A DNA stretch of 15,000 nt, from NCBI GenBank assembly GCA_018398765.1, contig JAHBMJ010002031.1:84809-99808 (forward strand), written 5' to 3'. Below the pieces are notes generated by a model that was not told the origin of the DNA, did not search any database, and saw only the letters and a list, made by a program, of their open reading frames with translations. The translations under genes were made by a program, and so were the position numbers. Positions 1 to 8,381 of the stretch are shown here, one piece after another (position 1 is the stretch's first letter; every line of letters begins with the position of its first letter). Origin of the DNA: Chromera velia (lineage: Eukaryota; Sar; Chromeraceae).

Positions 1-1183
1 CAAAACGGAAAGACCGCTATTGAATCCTCAGATAAACTGGGGAAGGGGGGAATTTAAGTATAAAAATCAATCGCAGGGGTGCCTTGCCAGATATCGACAG
101 CAGAGAAACATGCAGAGAGAGATGCCAGTAGCTGAGCCTGTAGTTACCTACAGGATCGAACGACTTAATTGCCACGTGAATTTAATTCTAGACCGGACAG
201 ACAGACCAAAGAGCTGAAGGGAAGCGGGACAAAGGGATGCATCCCCCCCCGTGCTGCTGATTCACGCAGGCAGGCAGGCAGGGCGGATAGCACGAACCCA
301 CCACCCACCTGAGAGAGTCTCTCTGTAGGTCCGGAGAGAACGAAGGACTCCGCTGCTGTCGTGAAGAGGCAGACAAAAAGCAGGAAGGCGCGACAAAGGG
401 ACACACACAACGAGTCCATTCGGAGCTGCCCTCCTTCCTCCCTGAGGTTTCAACTTGTGTTCTACTCTACTCTGTCTGTTGGTGCGTCTAGCCTCAGACT
501 GTGCACTCGATGTATTGGCACCGCGCACTGGATAGACACTGAATGAGAGACGGCACCAGATCACGCCTCAATCAGATCTATCTATGGCGTCTCTCCCTGT
601 CCGATCGAGCAAACCCTTTGCGTGGCAATCGTACGTGTCCCAAGTCTACTGTCAAACTCTATGAGAATCCCAGGATCGAAGGTCGTGCTAGCGCTCGAGT
701 CGAAGCATATATATATACTCGAAGCTCCCTCTCTGCATGTTCAGATGCATGCAGACTGAGTTCTGCATCAGGTCATCATGAGGTCTTTTGGTTTTTGAAT
801 CCATAGTATGCATGGCCCCGGAATTTGAGCGAAGCGGGGGGCACTTATGGGAAACAATCTGACAAGTATATAATAACAAGTATCTTCTGACAAGCTTGGG
901 TTATAAGTTCTGTCAGTCTGACACGTTTTGGCTTCTAGTTTGGCTTGTGTCTTTGTTGATCGACCCGTTGTGGTCTGACAGTTGTACTACTGCTGTAACT
1001 GCTCGACTATCCCCCAAAGAGCATCTGCATTTATTTTACAGACGATTCAGAAAGTTTGCCCTTTTACCTATTCGGTTCTGAGGGCAATTAAGGTACAAAC
1101 AACACTCATTTGTTTCGTGTGCGTGTCTTTCACCCTCAAGGTCATCGGACTTGGAGAGGGAGTCGGACTACTTGTTTCTGAAC
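1..1183. other. Upstream region with no convincing gene
   Basis: Several short open frames exist on both strands (for example 543-806 +, 87 codons, and 262-564 -, 100 codons), but none shows a domain, signal peptide or phase-compatible splice partner. Small repeats are present: a CAGG run near 268-282 and an ATATATAT stretch near 707-717. The 5' leader and promoter of the gene starting at 1184 probably lie here, but I cannot mark a promoter element. Confidence 0.5.
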
Positions 1184-1806
1184 ATGACGTATTTCTCGCT
1201 TTTTGTCTTTGTTCCAGTCGTCCTGGGCAATCTTTGGCCCGCAAGTCTTCTGACAGGAAACCAGACAACAGTCAATGCAACGGTGATCACTGAACCAACA
1301 CTTCCGCCAGATCGTTCCGTTCTTTTCGACAGCGAGGGCCGCAGTGCTCCAACTCACGTGGATCTCTACAAGGATCCTGAGACGTCGAGAGGCTGCAGGC
1401 ACTTCTTCATTTTTGCGACCCGAGAGGGGCCAGAAGACCCCTTCTCCCCAACTCGACTCAAGTGCAACGTGTTGCTTTTCTCCAGCCACCAAATCCCCCA
1501 ACTGTCCGTCATCCGAGGCAAACAAGGGCTCTGCCTTTACAGCCGACCGATTGGAATGCACATAGATAAAGGTAGCGCTTTCTGCCAGCGGTGGGACAAC
1601 AGAGCAGAGGCCACTTGGGGATATGATCAAAGCGAAGAGACGAGCGGGGGGCACGGACAACAGATCCCGAACCTCTACACGGTCATTCTAGAAGGTCTGT
1701 CTATCTCTTCTTTCTTTCTTTCTTTCTTTTTTTCTTTCTTCCTTCTTGGTTCCGTTACTCTCTCTCTCTCTCTCTCTCTCCCCCTCTCTCTGTCTCTTTA
1801 TCTCTT

Positions 1807-1844
<38 letters not shown>

Positions 1845-1866
1845 TTCATTCCTTTGTTCTCTGCGG

Positions 1867-1908
<42 letters not shown>

Positions 1909-3663
1909 CTGGGGGGAGGGTAGCCCCGCCTGATAACTATTTGAGTTCTCCCTTTCACTGTGGTGCATCCCCGCTCCTCCAAGAGTTCTTTTCGGAATCG
2001 CGACAGTGAAACATCATGTCTCCACTCCCGCTCTCTGCCTCGGTATCAGCAGAAATCCCTGCCCGTCCGGAAGAGGAGAGACCCATCAAGGCACTTCTCA
2101 CCTCTGCTCCCTCTCCCTCTACCTCTCCTACCGTGCACACACTGCCGGCAAAGCTCAAAGGAGAAGAAGAAAAAAAAACTAGCACAGTAGATCGAAAGGT
2201 TAGCCTCACCTTTTTCCAACGCCGGCTAATACAGAAAAGCGGAGGGGACCCGACGACAGTGCTCTGTCTGTTCTTGACTATGCTGACTGTCTTGATTATT
2301 CATGCAGTTGCAACTTCGTATCTCGCCCTTCTCTTGCTTGGATATGACCCGGTCGTTTTCTTTCAGTGGTCAGTGTGCTCAGAGATCTGCAGGGCAGTGT
2401 GCAAGACAGTCGGCTGGGGAGGTTCAGGAAAGCATGCGGGTGTGTCTATGATATCTACTGCTGCTGTCTGGCTGGTTGTCTGTCTGACTGCCTCTGCCGC
2501 CCCCCCTCGGGGGTTCACTCAAGCAATGGTCGGGTTGGGGAGTGTGGGGGTCGCAGCGGCGCTGCACACGTGCGTGACCAGCAGTGCGTCGGTGGAAGCG
2601 AGGGGATTGTACAGATGTCTCGAGGGTGCAGCAACGGGGCGGTGGAGTGCAGGGTTGAGGGCAGAGGCAGACATCAGGGGTGTCCCCCTAAAAAACAAGA
2701 AGTAGAAGAGAAAGAAGAGCAGCACCCCTCCGGCGATCCCCCCTTCAGATGACATTGTCGTCAGGGTAGAAATTCCGGGACTTCCTCCAGACATCCCAGT
2801 GCACCTCTAGACCTGCACTCCGGCATACATCCCTTGACAGAGATTCCCCGTGCAGCCCCCCCGCCGGCCCCCTCGGAAAGTGTGTCCGCGTCTGTGTCCC
2901 GATGTGGAGACAGAGAGGAGGCCCGGCGGCTCTCTCTTGGACCAGGTGCCCCTGTGACAGAGGCCCTTCGTCTCCCTCGTAACGGTTCCGTCCGTCTCCC
3001 CCGTCGCTGCGTCGAGTGCCGTCTCTGCTCCCTCTCCCCCTGGGCATGTTAGAGGCGAGGCGGGAAGTTGCAGAAAGAGTGGGACTGAGGGACGAGAGAG
3101 AGGCAAGGGAGAGGCAGAGAGAGGAGGAGAGGGAGGGGCAGAGATTGGTGGCCGATTTGTTGGAGAGAATGAGACAGGCGAGGCGGGAAGAGGAGGCCGA
3201 GACTGCCCGTCATCGCGCTCTCCTCTTGGACTTCTTGAAACGGCCGTCTCTATTCCTCTCAGTCCTGGAGCCTCCACCGTCTCCCCGCATCGCAGTGAGT
3301 CTCCCTGCTGCCCCCCGGCCCCGGCCCATGCACGCAAGGACACCCAGAGAGTCTGACCCCTTCGCGGGAAGGGAGAAAATTCCGATGCCTGAGGGGTGGG
3401 GTGTGAGGGAAGCGGACGAGGAAGAAGACAGGGAAGCGCTCAGTCGCTTCCACCTGGGGGGCCTTCCCCAGTCTGAGAGGGCCTCCTGCTGGTGTGGGTG
3501 GGTGGGGGGGGATCATGATCATGAGGCTGCAGAGGGGGGGGGAGAAGAGTTCGAGTACGAGTCACTGTGTGACAGTTACTCTGCTTCAGAATCGGAGGAA
3601 GACGAGGAAGAGAAGAGATTCGGGCCTACATACTTCCCTGAGGATTTTGATGAAGATTTCTGA
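1184..3663 (+). CDS. Split gene for an unrecognised secretory-pathway membrane protein with coiled-coil, acidic C-terminal tail
   Basis: I do not recognise the family. The start is the ATG at 1184, because it opens a typical signal peptide (MTYFSLFVFVPVVLG). Exon 1 (1184-1694) encodes about 170 residues of Cys-containing ectodomain with two early N-glycosylation sequons, NQT and NAT. A GT donor at 1695 and an AG at 2048-2049 are both phase 1, and joining them gives one continuous frame. Exon 2 (from 2050) carries a Ser/Pro-rich linker, then a long hydrophobic stretch around 2260-2355 and two weaker ones near 2440-2560. Its frame meets TAG at 2703. Past that stop the same frame reads a protein-like stretch (DDIVVRVEIPGLPPDIP, 2748-2798), so at least one splice between about 2370 and 2748 is unresolved. 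Phase-compatible small introns follow at 2799-2842 (44 nt) and 2985-3052 (68 nt). The last exon runs to TGA at 3661-3663. A membrane protein with an extracellular N-terminus and charged cytosolic tail is inferred. The alternative is two genes, 1184-2705 and 3046-3663. Confidence 0.5.
1695..2049 (+). other. Predicted intron 1 (phase 1) of the membrane-protein gene
   Basis: It begins GTCTGT after the Glu codon at 1691-1693 plus one G, and ends in ...GGTATCAG. The donor and acceptor phases agree: the G at 1694 plus CA at 2050-2051 makes Ala. Most of its length is pyrimidine repeat. An alternative acceptor, ...GCGACAG at 2006, would put TGA or a different frame next, so the 2049 acceptor was preferred. 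The ATG at 2016 could instead start a separate downstream gene. Confidence 0.5.
1703..1910. repeat. TTTC and CT pyrimidine microsatellites ending in a CA run
   Basis: The stretch reads as TTTC repeats (about 1708-1740), then several CT arrays with short interruptions (about 1758-1900), then CACACACA. It lies inside predicted intron 1. The Leu/Ser or Arg/Glu repeat peptides readable through it are products of the repeat. Confidence 0.9.
3053..3663 (+). CDS. Last exon: Arg/Glu-rich coiled coil and acidic C-terminal tail
   Basis: This is an open stretch of about 200 codons ending in TGA. The first ~65 residues are dense in alternating Arg and Glu with spaced Leu (for example REREEEREGQRLVADLLERM, partly visible near 3100-3175), as expected of a charged helix or coiled coil. 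A Pro-rich linker follows, then a His/Gly patch, and finally a strongly acidic end (SESEEDEEE and EDFDEDF). An in-frame ATG at 3046 would allow it to be an independent 205-residue protein. A CT-rich tract directly before the AG at 3051-3052, with a phase-1 partner donor at 2985, argues for an internal 3' exon instead. The entry overlaps the parent gene deliberately, because the two models differ here. Confidence 0.55.
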
Positions 3664-3780
3664 GGGCCTGGAGAATGGGAGAAGCTAGTGGGTCGGGAAG
3701 GAGAAAGAGGTGTCTGAGGAGACTTCAAGAATCTCTGTCCTTCTCCTCTCTTTTCTATGTTTCTGTCCGTCTGACTAGGT

Positions 3781-3868
3781 CCTCGGGAGGGAAGGAAGGA
3801 AAAAAGAAAGGAAGCAAGGAAGGGGGGACGGAAGGAAGGCAGGGAAGAAGGAAGGCAGGCAGAAAACA
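3781..3868. repeat. GGAA-type purine microsatellite
   Basis: Imperfect GGAAGGAA, GAAGGCAGG and AAGGAAGC units run just downstream of the stop at 3663. The stretch is low complexity, and the peptides readable through it (Gly/Lys/Arg-rich, or Phe/Pro/Ser-rich on the other strand) are artefacts. Confidence 0.85.
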
Positions 3869-3919
3869 ATGACCCTCTGTACAGAGTGATCGAAATATGA
3901 CATGACTACATTCACTTAA

Positions 3920-4290
3920 AGGGGGGCGACCGGCGGTGAAAGAAATCGGTCGGTAAGCTAGGTCGGTAGATGAGCTGTTGGGGCTGTACGGTGGGGGTGT
4001 GGTTATTAATATCGATTTATTTATTTTTCCCTTTCTCTCCCTCCCTCCCTTCTCTTAATTGGTCGTGATCGATGATCGGTGTGTCGTTATCGATGGAGTC
4101 TTGCGGCTCTCCTGTCAGTCTCTTGGTACTCCTTCCATTGCCAGCTGACAAGGGCGGGCGGGTAGGTGGGTTCGCATAGGGAGAGAGCAAGCTCGGATGC
4201 GATAATTTTCGCACGGCTTTGACTCTGCGAGTGAGTCTGTCTATAGGTCTGCTTACGTGTCTGACTGACCAGTGCATTGTTGAGACATCC
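3920..4290 (+). repeat. Diverged dispersed repeat, copy 1
   Basis: It shares an exact block of about 23 bp at 4112-4134 with 5381-5403 (core CTGTCAGTCTCTTGGTACTC). Around it lie matching segments: GGCGACCG near 3925, a GATCGGTGT word, and GGTTCGCATAG followed by GAGCAAG and TCGGATGC. Copy 1 is longer than copy 2, with extra sequence between the left and central blocks. No coding capacity or terminal repeats were seen. Confidence 0.7.
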
Positions 4291-4678
4291 GTCTGTGAGG
4301 TTGGGGTAGGGGAGGGGAAGGAATTTCATGCGTGCGTCAATCAGCATTTTCTGAAAGACAAGAAGATGGAGAAGAGACATTATACGGAAGTCTGGGTTGG
4401 TCAAGTTGCCAATGAATGAATCTGGCGACTTCTCTCATCTTCTTTTCTGTTGTATTTTGCTCTCTTCCACTTCACTGTGTCTGTTGTGCTTTATTTATTG
4501 CTGCTGTGGCTCCTTCTTAACTGATATTCCGGGCTTCAATTCGCGGATTTGTTTTTCCCTTTCTCTCCCTCCCTTCCCTTAATTCCATCCTAGCTTCCGC
4601 AGCATTTAGACTTCCGGGGGTGCTTCTTCTTCCATCCTTTCCCCTTTCCTTCGAAGTTCCTTCGTTTCCTGTTTGCGT

Positions 4679-4775
4679 CTAAATAAATGAATGAATGAAC
4701 AATGAATGAATGGAGGAAGGAAGGAAGGAAGGAATGAAGGAAGGAAGGAAGGAAGACGACTGACGGAAGGAAGAG
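4679..4775. repeat. GAAT then GGAA microsatellites
   Basis: TAAATAAATGAATGAATGAA leads into GGAAGGAA units with one GAATGAAGG interruption. It is a compound tetranucleotide repeat in intergenic DNA. Confidence 0.9.
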
Positions 4776-4997
4776 GAATTCGCCGAACCTCTCCCGCAGC
4801 AGGGTGGGGAGGTTGCAGAGGGCACACAGCATCACTACAGTATCTCTGAATTCACACTCACAGCTTTTTTGCTCTTTAATTCACCTTTTCGTCTCTCATC
4901 CTCTCTTATATTGAAGGAAAAATGCAATGAGGGGAGAGTCAGGGAGGGAGGAGGGGGAACGCGTCTCCCCTCTACCTGCCTGTCTGTTCTATATCTG

Positions 4998-4998
<1 letters not shown>

Positions 4999-5033
<35 letters not shown>

Positions 5034-5068
5034 GAGCAAAAGAATGAATGAATGAATGAATGAATGAA
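4999..5068. repeat. TCTG array next to GAAT array
   Basis: About nine TCTG units (4999-5034) are followed, after AGCAAAA, by about six GAAT units (5042-5068). The two tetranucleotide tracts are nearly back to back. Confidence 0.92.
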
Positions 5069-5305
5069 GGCGCGTGTGGTCGATGGTGCCACGGTGCATA
5101 TTTCTTGTGCATGCGTACAGAGTCGTTAATTCCTGCAGAGCTCCTGTCAGGTACCTCTGTCAGGGCGGCTCTTTTCTTTTCCTTTCTTCTCTTCGCTTCT
5201 CTTTAATGTGTTGTATTTTGGTCTTTCGTATTTTACTGGGTGCATGCGTTGTATTGTATGGTGAGTGCCCTCATGGACCTTCCTTTTAAATGACCCCCAC
5301 GATTC

Positions 5306-5480
5306 AATCGGGCGACCGACGGGGAAAGGAATCTTGGACTGCTCACACATGCACAGCACGATCGGTGTCTTGCAGCTCTGCTGTCAGTCTCTTGGTACTC
5401 CTTCTATTGCCAGTTGAAAAGGGTGGGTGGTTGGTTCGCATAGAGACGGAGCAAGGTCGGATGCACGGCCTTTAGTCTGT
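5306..5480 (+). repeat. Diverged dispersed repeat, copy 2
   Basis: It has the same block order as copy 1: GGCGACCGACGGGGAAAG, GATCGGTGT, the identical 23-bp core at 5381-5403, and then TTGGTTCGCATAGAGACGGA. It lacks roughly 17 bp found in copy 1 between GATCGGTGT and the core, and it has no equivalent of the TAATTTTCGCA word near 4204. Confidence 0.7.
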
Positions 5481-5629
5481 CCTCTCAGTCTCACATTTCC
5501 CCTCATTGCACAGCAGTCACGGTTCTTTCTTTTTCTTTTATTTTGTCATCGATTTTCCGTTCTTCGTTTTGAAAGAGATTTGCACAAATAAAGTAAAAAA
5601 AGGAATAGAGAGACGGCAGAAGCGCCGTG

Positions 5630-5755
5630 CTGTTGTGGGCAGGCGGGTGGGTGGGTGGGTTCGGATGGTTAGGTCTTAGGCAATCATTTTCGCAGGGCCC
5701 TTTTTCTCAATCTATCTTTCAGTCTGCTTATCTGTCTGACCGTCCCATGAATGTA
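5630..5755 (+). repeat. Diverged dispersed repeat, partial copy 3
   Basis: It matches the right half of copy 1 (about 4155-4275): the GGCGGGTGGGTGGGT stretch and TTCGGATG, then CATTTTCGCAGGGC against AATTTTCGCACGGC, then TCTGCTTATCTGTCTGAC against TCTGCTTACGTGTCTGAC. It is the most diverged of the three copies. The 23-bp core of copies 1 and 2 is missing. Confidence 0.55.
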
Positions 5756-6172
5756 TCCATGCACAACTCTGCCCGTTTAAATGACTTGCTGGAATCGATT
5801 GCCAGGTAAATTAATTCTTCCCTCCCCTGTGGCTTATCGCCTAGTCATGGAGGGTCAGGCTCCCCCCGTCTTTATGTGCCCTGACATTACTGTCAGATGG
5901 AGTAAGTCATAAGACCAGTTCGAGCAGTGGTTGTGGTTTCGGTCGTCGTCGTATTGTGGTGGGAGGTACAATAATAGAATGTGGTGGATGTGTCGTTTGG
6001 GAGAAGGGAGGTTTGTGGAACTTTTAGAGACAAACAACAATGTAAGGGGTGGGAGGGGGGGCACTGGCGAGCCCAGGAACACCACCTGTGGTTCGACGGT
6101 GCCGTGGGTCGGTTCTCGTTTCTTTGTGACTGACTTCTCTTGGGAGGGAGAAGAAGTCGGAGAGCACATTTT

Positions 6173-6190
6173 TGAATTGAATTGAATTGA
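6173..6190. repeat. Short GAATT pentanucleotide repeat
   Basis: Three to four GAATT units occur just upstream of the ATG at 6225. Confidence 0.8.
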
Positions 6191-6224
6191 GGCAGTTAAA
6201 GCCGGTGAGCACACCACTTGACAT

Positions 6225-6940
6225 ATGAGAAGAGAGAGAATACGGAAAGAAACAGCTAAAGAGAGTACTCATCCTTTCCACACAGACAGAGACAGAGACG
6301 GAGGGTGTCGGACTTCACAAGGGAAGGGCCCGGCCAGGGTGAATGATTCTCCCAACGGAGATGCTGCATCCCTCCTTCACATCTTTCTGACAACAAACCC
6401 CCAACGCGAAGCAGACGGTCCCTCACTTCCAAAACCCCGGGCCGGTGAGAAAAAAAGCCAAAGTCAGGGCCCGACCTCATTGATAAGCTCAAGGAAGAAG
6501 CCGACTTCCTTCGCATTTGCGCACTTGTCAGGTGCCTTCGGTCCTTCAGATGAGAAGTCACCGAGCTGTGCCTCGTCTGCTAGCCACCCGCTCACCTCTG
6601 TCCGCATAGCAACCAAGCCACCTCTCCTCGCAGGCGCCTCTCCGGTCCCCCTCCCAGTGACAAACAAGACTCCCAAAGAGAGAACCGAAGCCGAACCCAA
6701 AGCTGGCCCCAAATCAAATGTTGGAGGAGCCAGGAGAGATCAGTCGAAGCCCTCCCATTCCGACAGTCCCCTTGGAGGCCTTGGACGTCTGATGGTATCG
6801 AATCCCCCTCCTGCCCTTCAGGCTCCCTCTACAAATCCATAATTCTCGTTTCCTTTCCCCTTCCCCTTCCCCTCAACAGAAATCACTTCAAAGCCTCCCC
6901 TCAGTCCTTCTGCAGAGGTCGTCAAGCATCCGCATTCGAC

Positions 6941-6988
<48 letters not shown>

Positions 6989-8082
6989 TGCAGAGATCTA
7001 CAGCGTCAACAACCCGCCCCCTAATGAACAGCCCCCCGCCCGCCCATCGAACAACACCGCTCCTTATGGTGCAGTCAAACGCTACCGTCAGAGGTTGCAA
7101 TGGGGCGCCACCAGGAGTGAGTGCCACATGAAAGAGACTGTCACACAGAAGGAGGAGGAGAAAGAGAAGGAGAAGAATGCACAGCAGGTCGTTGGCATGG
7201 CCACGAGGCGCATGACAACTCAACAGACGACTGCCACCCTGCATGAAGTCATCGCAAGGGGAAGGGGGGGGATCTGAAGGAGGTGGCAACAACAGCAGCA
7301 GTGGAGGGGGGCAATCGAAGGAAGGACTCGGGAAAGGAGGAGGTGGAGAGCAGGGAGAGGGCAATCCAGGTGGAAAAGACAGACTGAAGAGAGAGAAGAG
7401 AGAAGATTGGGGGGGGGGGGTTTGGGGGGGGTGCAGGGGAAAGTTGACGATGCCTCCCAGTGGGTAAAGAAAAAGGACGAAAATGATCCCTTGCAGAAAC
7501 GAGCCCGTGGTTGCCCCCCTAGCTTTCGAGGAAGACATGAAGCAGACTGAGGCCCCCCAAATTGTGGGTGTCAATGCAGCCTTCCCCAAACATACTAATG
7601 CTTCGCCCCCCCGCATCAGAAAGCAACACCACCGCGCCGCTGTCTTTTCTTTCTGACTTGTTTGGCAAGCCCCGGGCCCGGCAAGCGACGAGAAAGAAGG
7701 TGCACAGGAGCAAAAGGTGCAGAATCCAGAAACACGAACTTTGTTTTCCTCTCTTGACTCAGAGGAGAACCGCACAGACAGAGACAGAGACAGAAGCCGC
7801 CCGTCCTTCCTTTCTGCCCTTCTAAATGGTCTTGAGGGATTGAACAGAGAGAGTGCCAGACCGCTTTCATCTTCCCTTTCTCTTTCAATCAGAAGAAATT
7901 CAACAGGCACCTCAGACTACGATGATGAATCGCACAATCCAATGCCGGAGAGACAAAAAAGAGGGAATCGAAGAAGGCGAGGCAAAAACAAAGCATGCAG
8001 GGGCATTCAGCGGGGCGCAAAAAGGAAAGAGGAAATCCGGGTTCCCATGCGAGCTGCGAAACGTCTTTGGTCAGTCTCATAA
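6225..8082 (+). CDS. Probable split gene for a low-complexity, Ser/Pro-rich basic protein; exon structure uncertain
   Basis: I do not recognise the protein. The first open block (6225-6842, ATG at 6225) encodes about 205 residues rich in Ser, Pro, Lys and Thr, with no hydrophobic segment, so it is probably disordered. Further blocks of the same flavour follow in other frames. One starts after a pyrimidine-rich AG near 6879. One starts after TTCTTTTGCAG near 6994 and reads IYSVNNPPPNEQPP and, further on, a Lys/Glu run. One starts near 7499 (NEPVVAPLAFEEDM), and a last one occupies about 7717-8082. The last has DRDRDRSRPSF, an acidic YDDES patch and strong basic clusters (RQKRGNRRRRGKNK) resembling a nuclear localisation signal. 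A GTGAGT donor sits near 7116. A nuclear or nucleic-acid-binding role is only an inference from the charge. The final codons already lie in the 55-bp tandem array. A 340-codon antisense frame (6888-7910) was judged a shadow. It is also possible that these are unrelated remnants. Confidence 0.4.
6941..6981. repeat. GATA and GA microsatellite in a predicted intron
   Basis: GATAGATAGATA is followed by about 15 GA units, directly before TTCTTTTGCAG, a good-looking splice acceptor. It carries in-frame TAG stops in the plus frame, which is why an intron is proposed here. Confidence 0.85.
7409..7431 (+). repeat. G-rich tract (12 G, TTT, 8 G)
   Basis: The run of 12 G, then TTT, then 8 G lies in a purine-rich block (about 7243-7440) whose plus-strand translation is Gly/Glu/Lys-rich. 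It could fold as a G-quadruplex, and its length is uncertain because such runs are prone to sequencing error. Any frame crossing it is unreliable. Confidence 0.75.
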
Positions 8083-8372
8083 GAGGCTTCAGTGTGCGAC
8101 TGTGCGTGCTGCGAAACGGCTTCAGTCGGTCTCGTAGGAGGCTTCAGTATACGACTGTGCGTGCTGCGAAACGGCTTCAGTCGATCTCGTAGGAGGCTTC
8201 AGTGTGCGACTGTACGTGCTGCGAAACGGCTTCAGTCGGTCTCGTAGGAGGCTTCAGTGTGCGACTGTGCATGCTGCGAAACGGCTTCAGTCGGTCTCGT
8301 AGGAGGCTTCAATGTGTGACTGTGCGTGCTGTAAAACGGCTTCGGTCGGTCTCATAGGAGGCTTCGGTGTGC
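8051..8372 (+). repeat. 55-bp tandem repeat (minisatellite), five full units plus a partial
   Basis: Units start at 8051, 8106, 8161, 8216, 8271 and 8326; the last is about 47 bp. Each unit begins with a form of GTGCTGCGAAACGGCTTCAG. GGCTTCAGT occurs twice within each unit, about 26 bp apart, so the 55-mer itself looks like an old dimer. The central units are nearly identical, and the first and last are the most diverged. Since 55 is one more than a multiple of three, each frame meets the same ten-residue peptide RAAKRLQSVS and its stop once every three units. The array starts inside the last open block of the upstream gene and ends about 10 bp before the duplicated segment. Confidence 0.95.
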
Positions 8373-8381
8373 GTGCCCTCT

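Larger units (their letters stand above)
3664..6224. other. Intergenic region without a convincing gene
   Basis: Open frames here are short (105 codons or fewer, apart from one of 120 codons at 5855-6217 -) and mostly follow repeats. It holds GGAA, GAAT and TCTG microsatellites and a family of diverged direct repeats (listed separately). A CT-rich stretch recurs at about 4011-4060 and 4546-4585, with the shared core TTTTTCCCTTTCTCTCCCTC. AATAAA-like words occur, for example near 4681 and 5586, but neither is close enough to a gene end to be called a poly(A) signal. Confidence 0.6.

Noticed and set aside
1688-1982. Arg/Glu repeat open frames on the minus strand and Leu/Ser frames on the plus strand
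   Set aside because: They are translations of the CT microsatellite inside the predicted intron.
7717-7888. Minus-strand open frames with CLCLCLCG-type peptides
   Set aside because: They are the reverse reading of a short ACAGAG repeat inside a plus-strand coding block.
6888-7910. 340-codon open frame on the minus strand, the longest in the window
   Set aside because: Its product is runs of Leu, Pro, Ser and Cys that mirror purine-rich Gly/Glu/Lys DNA on the plus strand. It crosses a GA microsatellite and G runs and shows no domain. Plus-strand blocks with AG acceptors in the same place look more like exons, though those are not proven either.
8051-8372. CRISPR-like array
   Set aside because: The 55-bp units are contiguous with no unique spacers, so this is a minisatellite in eukaryote-like DNA.
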